NCBI RefSeq assembly: GCF_049723905.1
Contig: NZ_JBJKFD010000001.1
Location: 2,480,001-2,544,000, forward strand
DNA from: G963665185 sp049723905
GTDB lineage: Bacteria; Desulfobacterota; Desulfovibrionia; Desulfovibrionales; Desulfovibrionaceae
Direction of reading: 5' to 3'
DNA: 64,000 nt
In this document: positions 60,764 to 64,000 of the stretch, in pieces
Numbering within the stretch: position 1 is the stretch's first letter
Layout of the letters: each line of letters opens with the position of its first letter
Translations under genes and position numbers: made by a program
Notes under the pieces: generated by a model
The model's input: the letters and a program-made list of their open reading frames with translations, nothing else
Databases searched by the model: none
What the model was told of the DNA's origin: nothing

Positions 60764-60820
60764 CCCAAAAAACATGAAAGCAAGGCCCTGAATTTTTTGC
60801 TGCAACGCAGCTATCGTGCC
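60764..60820 (+). repeat. degenerate structured repeat copy R25
   Basis: GAAAGCAAGGCCCTGAATTT passes directly into TTTTTTGCTGCAACGCAGCT and ATCGTGCC; the central hairpin has been deleted. Confidence 0.6.
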
Positions 60821-60832
60821 TTTATCGGCAAT

Positions 60833-61672
60833 CTACACGCATTCCAGCCGCAACCCGACCCCAACTTCCACAACTGGGAGATATTTCGATAACGCAATCT
60901 TCGCCTTCAAATCCGTACAATGGCAGGGATGGAAGGCCTCCAGGTTGAGCTTTGCCAGGTACTCCCCCGTCTGCTCCAGCCGTTCCGCAGGCGCGTCCAA
61001 CAAATGCGTGCCGCCGATGATGTCCGCCACCTTGTCCACGCCCGTTACTTCGCGGGCATGTTCCACGGTATTACACACCCCGGCATGGGCGCAGCCCGTT
61101 ATAACCACCAGCCCGCGCGAGGTCTTGCAGGCCAAAGCAGTATCGTCCGGTATCATGTCCGGGATACTCAGCCCGCTCTGCCGGATTTCGCCCATGGGTT
61201 CCATGGTCTCGAACTCGAAACGCCGGGGAATGGTTCCCAAAAAATAAACAGAGTCCGTCAGGTTGAAAGGCTTTGGCGTCAGGTTGACCATGAACTGCTC
61301 GGTCAGTTTGGTCGGGCCATGCTGGGAGCCGATTTCCGGCAGGTGGTCCGCACCACGGGAGACAAAGCAGTCGGGATGCGCACTCAGCCGCGGCCTGCGC
61401 AGACGCAGCCCCTCTATGGCCGCCTCGATGTACAGCCGCATCAGCGGGTCCAGCCCCCAGGTGTGGTCCATATGGCCGTGCGACAGAACAAGTTCGTCCA
61501 GTTCGCGCAGGTTTATCCCCATCCGCTCGGCATTGCGAATAAAGGCGTCGGAATACCCCGCGTCCCACAGGATGCGCTTTCCGTCCACTTCGATGTAAAA
61601 GCTCAGTCCGGGTTCGGCCAGCAGGTAGCGGTCGATAATGCTGTTGTTGTCGCACAGGACCGTCAGTTTCAT
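60833..61672 (-). CDS. MBL-fold metallo-hydrolase
   Basis: A 279-residue hydrolase with the metal-binding LVLSHGHMDHTWGLD (HxHxDH) and the downstream GCAHAGVCNTVEHAREVTGV segment typical of the group related to the methanopterin pathway MBL enzyme (DHPR-synthase-like). The metal His near the end is in FHPCHCTDLKAK. The substrate is unknown. ATG 61672 overlaps the permease stop codon as ATGA, so it is the last gene of the ABC operon and could process the imported compound. Confidence 0.9.
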   Translation of the reverse strand: MKLTVLCDNNSIIDRYLLAEPGLSFYIEVDGKRILWDAGYSDAFIRNAERMGINLRELDELVLSHGHMDHTWGLDPLMRLYIEAAIEGLRLRRPRLSAHPDCFVSRGADHLPEIGSQHGPTKLTEQFMVNLTPKPFNLTDSVYFLGTIPRRFEFETMEPMGEIRQSGLSIPDMIPDDTALACKTSRGLVVITGCAHAGVCNTVEHAREVTGVDKVADIIGGTHLLDAPAERLEQTGEYLAKLNLEAFHPCHCTDLKAKIALSKYLPVVEVGVGLRLECV

Positions 61673-62436
61673 TTCCCCTTGCTCCTTGTCTGGCAATACT
61701 TCCACCGGCAGGCCCGGCGCTCCAGAATGTTCACGATCTCGTAGAGCAAAACCCCCAGCAGGCTCATGCCGAAAATTCCCACAAACATGCCCTCAAAGTC
61801 GAACGAACTCCACGCGTCCATGATCATATAGCCAAGCCCTTTGCGCGTGGCAAAGGACTCCACGAAAAACAGCACGGCCACGGATACCCCGGTGCCCAGA
61901 CGCAGGGCCGTAAAGCCATGGGGCAGGGCCGCAGGCACCAGCACTTCGGTGAAGACCCGAAAGTGGCCCGCCCCCAGAGAGCGGACCGAATCGATGTATT
62001 TGGGATGCACGGCCTTGACGCCGTCGCGCGTGGTCACCAGCACCTGATAGGCCAGAATGAGCGTGATCATCCCTATTTTCGAGGCATCGCCCAGCCCCAG
62101 CACCAGAAGCAATATGGGCAGGAGCACGATTTTCGGAATGGGATAGGTCAGGATGACGAACGGCGCCAGCAGGGAATCCAGCTTTCGGCTTCCCCCCATG
62201 AACACGCCCAGAGGAAAGGCAATGCACCAGGAAAGGACCATGCCGGTCCCGGCCCGGAACAGGCTGGCCCAGAAATTTATCCAGAAGAATTTGGTCTGCA
62301 CGGCCACGAGAAAAGCGGCCACCGCGGCTTCGGGCTGGGGCAGAACGCCCGACGGAATAACGCCTGCCAGGAGCTTCCACAGCAAGGCAATGACGGCAAG
62401 AACAAAAACATAGCGCAGAACCGATCCCATATGCAT
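61669..62436 (-). CDS. ABC transporter permease (nitrate/sulfonate/taurine type)
   Basis: A 255-residue inner-membrane protein with about six hydrophobic helices and the binding-protein-dependent permease EAA-type loop (YIDSVRSLGAGHFRVFTEVL followed by VPAALPHGF). It is of SsuC/TauC size. The start ATG shares one base with the stop of the ATPase gene (TGATG). It should carry the substrate captured by the binding protein encoded at the window end. Confidence 0.93.
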   Translation of the reverse strand: MHMGSVLRYVFVLAVIALLWKLLAGVIPSGVLPQPEAAVAAFLVAVQTKFFWINFWASLFRAGTGMVLSWCIAFPLGVFMGGSRKLDSLLAPFVILTYPIPKIVLLPILLLVLGLGDASKIGMITLILAYQVLVTTRDGVKAVHPKYIDSVRSLGAGHFRVFTEVLVPAALPHGFTALRLGTGVSVAVLFFVESFATRKGLGYMIMDAWSSFDFEGMFVGIFGMSLLGVLLYEIVNILERRACRWKYCQTRSKGK

Positions 62437-63170
62437 CAGAAGTGCGCCTCCATGGCCTTGCGCACCCGCCGGATAAGGCCGAACGCCTCCTCACTATCAC
62501 GGTGATCGGGGCTGCCGAAACCAGGGTTGTCGAAAACTTCGCGGACTTCTGCCGGACGCCCGGAAACCAGCATGATGCGCGCGCCGAGAAAGACAGCCTC
62601 TTCCACACTATGGGTTACAAGCACATAGGGGATGTTGGTCCGCCGCCACATGGAAAGCAGCGTGGACTGGAGCTTTTCGCGGGTTATGGCGTCCAGGGAG
62701 GAAAACGGTTCGTCCATGAGCAGGACCTTGGGCCGTCCGGCAAAGGCGCGGGCAATGGCCACGCGCTGCTGCTCGCCCCCGGACAGGCAGCCGGGATAGT
62801 CCATTTCACGCCCGGACAGACCGACTTCGAAAATCTGGGCAAGGGCCCGCTCCCGCCGTTCCTTGGCAGCCACACCGGCAATCTTGAGGCCGAGGGAGAC
62901 GTTGTCCAGCACGGTTTTCCAGGGTAGCAGCCCATAGTCCTGCAGGATGATGCCCACCTTGCCCGGACCATGGTCCACCGATCCGCCGTCCAGCCGGATG
63001 ACGCCCTGGTCGGGCCTGGCAAGACCGCAAAGCATGTACAGCAGCGTGGTTTTTCCCGCGCCGCTGGGACCGACAACGGCCAGAGTCTCGCCGTTGTGTA
63101 CGGAAAGGTTGATATCCTTGAGTACGGGCCGCCCGGCAAAGGACTTGCCCACCCCCTCTGCACTCAACAT
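62436..63170 (-). CDS. ABC transporter ATPase (nitrate/sulfonate/taurine type)
   Basis: A 244-residue ABC ATPase. Walker A VGPSGAGKTT, Q-loop ILQDYGLLPWKTV, signature LSGGEQQRVAIARAF, Walker B VLLMDEPFSSLD and switch His in LVTHSVEEAV. It powers the permease encoded next, with which it overlaps by one base. It starts 4 bp after the substrate-binding protein gene. The family fits uptake of nitrate, aliphatic sulfonates, taurine or similar compounds. Confidence 0.95.
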   Translation of the reverse strand: MLSAEGVGKSFAGRPVLKDINLSVHNGETLAVVGPSGAGKTTLLYMLCGLARPDQGVIRLDGGSVDHGPGKVGIILQDYGLLPWKTVLDNVSLGLKIAGVAAKERRERALAQIFEVGLSGREMDYPGCLSGGEQQRVAIARAFAGRPKVLLMDEPFSSLDAITREKLQSTLLSMWRRTNIPYVLVTHSVEEAVFLGARIMLVSGRPAEVREVFDNPGFGSPDHRDSEEAFGLIRRVRKAMEAHF

Positions 63171-63173
63171 GCG

Positions 63174-64000
63174 CTAACGGGGCTCCGCCACTATTTGCTC
63201 GTAGCTGTAGGCTCCCGGAATGATCTTCTTTTCCATCATCCAGGTTTGCACGCTCTGTACGGCCTTGGGAGTAGGCAGTTCGGGCGCGGGGAAATGCAGC
63301 ATGGGGAAATCAGGGGCCAGAGGCTTGGGAATACGGCACTCGTAAACCATCAGATCGCGGTATTTCTCGGGGTGATCCGCCAGCCGCCGCACGGCCTCAC
63401 TGTATGCGGCCAGAAACTTTCCGGTCAGCTCGGGATTGTGCGCCAGGTCGGTCCTGAGCAGAAGGATGGTCAGGGGAATGGCCAGCTCTTCATCTGTTCC
63501 CAAGACCTTGCCGCCCTTGAATTCGCCCAGGCTGGCCAAAGGTTCGGGCATCAGGGCCAGGTCGAGCTTGTTGCTCATGAGCATCTGCACGCGCACGGGC
63601 AGTTTTTTAATGTCCACGCGCTCCATGGCTCCGGCCGGAACAATATTTTTCTTTTCCATGAGGTCGAGGAGGTATTCGATGATGGTGGAGGTGGACAGCC
63701 CCACGGTGCGCCCCTTGAGCTGATCGGGCTGCAGATCTTTCATTTTCGGAGAGGTGACCAGGCCGAACATGCGCTGCCCCGGTGTGGAGCGGGTGCACAC
63801 GGTGATGACGCGCACGTCCACATTCGCCTTGCGCATGAGCACGGCGGCCACGAGATCGCCGAAATACCCGTCGATATTTCCGGTACGCATGGCCGTATCG
63901 CGTTCGAAGGCGCTGTTGAAGGGCACCAGTTTCACATCCAGCCCGCGTTTTTTAAACAGCCCGTCGGAGGTGGCGACGCGCAGAGGCATGGTGCCGAGTG
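63174..64000 (-). CDS. ABC transporter substrate-binding protein, NMT1/SsuA-like (N-terminus outside window)
   Basis: The reading frame runs off the window end; 275 codons are visible. The sequence (LGTMPLRVATSDGLFKKRGL, GYFGDLVAAVLMRKANVDVR, GRTVGLSTSTIIEYLLDLM, LDLALMPEPLASL) is of the nitrate/sulfonate/taurine type II periplasmic binding protein family. The ATG near 63989 is internal. It heads the four-gene operon: binding protein, ATPase, permease, MBL hydrolase. The ligand is unknown. Confidence 0.92.
   Translation of the reverse strand, partial: LGTMPLRVATSDGLFKKRGLDVKLVPFNSAFERDTAMRTGNIDGYFGDLVAAVLMRKANVDVRVITVCTRSTPGQRMFGLVTSPKMKDLQPDQLKGRTVGLSTSTIIEYLLDLMEKKNIVPAGAMERVDIKKLPVRVQMLMSNKLDLALMPEPLASLGEFKGGKVLGTDEELAIPLTILLLRTDLAHNPELTGKFLAAYSEAVRRLADHPEKYRDLMVYECRIPKPLAPDFPMLHFPAPELPTPKAVQSVQTWMMEKKIIPGAYSYEQIVAEPR

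Noticed and set aside
1262..60820. The structured repeat as an ordinary MITE
   Set aside because: The outer arms differ from copy to copy, so there are no common terminal inverted repeats, and I saw no consistent target duplications. The IS3-type ends (TGAAGTGCC) do not match the repeat ends.

Overview
The window looks like chromosomal DNA of a GC-rich anaerobic deltaproteobacterium, most likely a sulfate reducer of the Desulfovibrionaceae. This is inferred from gene content: a MucR/Ros zinc-finger regulator, an aldehyde:ferredoxin oxidoreductase with its own polyferredoxin, B12-dependent ribonucleotide reductase, a very large acyl-CoA-dehydratase-type activase, a TreS-maltokinase fusion, and many strong intergenic hairpins. 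I saw no rRNA, tRNA or CRISPR array.

Layout: 0-6.2 kb has a partial pentapeptide-repeat protein, a small lipoprotein, an orphan receiver protein, a ModE-type HTH protein, a MATE exporter, a DUF2156 protein and ProB. 6.4-7.7 kb is a small operon with a ribbon-helix-helix-like protein and two amphi-Trp domain proteins. 8-16.5 kb is sensory: two paralogous chemoreceptors, and a hybrid histidine kinase translationally overlapped with a periplasmic binding protein. 16.6-25.2 kb is accessory: a BPL_N-type protein, a complete IS3-family element, a DUF1848 protein, a HigBA toxin-antitoxin pair, and a primase/ATPase gene with an excisionase-like HTH gene between two arrays of a structured repeat. 25.6-41.7 kb has ValS, AT-rich secreted proteins, a hydantoinase/oxoprolinase plus histone-deacetylase-like pair, a FadL-type porin, a frameshifted cystatin remnant, the 1,453-residue activase and MucR. 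42-51.2 kb has a TPR protein, an O-antigen-ligase-like membrane protein, and TreS-Mak, TreZ and MalQ for trehalose/maltodextrin metabolism. 51.2-64 kb has ferredoxin plus AOR, a ModF-like ATPase, class II RNR, a Fur-box-preceded methyltransferase, TrmJ-like methylase, exported carbonic anhydrase, and a nitrate/sulfonate/taurine-type ABC operon with a metallo-hydrolase.

The most unusual feature is a dispersed structured repeat family of about 110-130 bp with about 25 full or partial copies (collected between positions 1262 and 60820). Each intact copy has a conserved core and two nested stems. The stem sequences differ between copies, but the two arms still pair, so they covary. Copies lie directly at or inside the 3' ends of genes; in three cases the repeat supplies the stop codon and last residues of the protein. 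Clusters of copies flank the primase island and lie behind the activase gene. No transposase that clearly belongs to this family is present. Other hairpin families, including a perfect 38-bp palindrome split by the IS element, also fill intergenic spaces.
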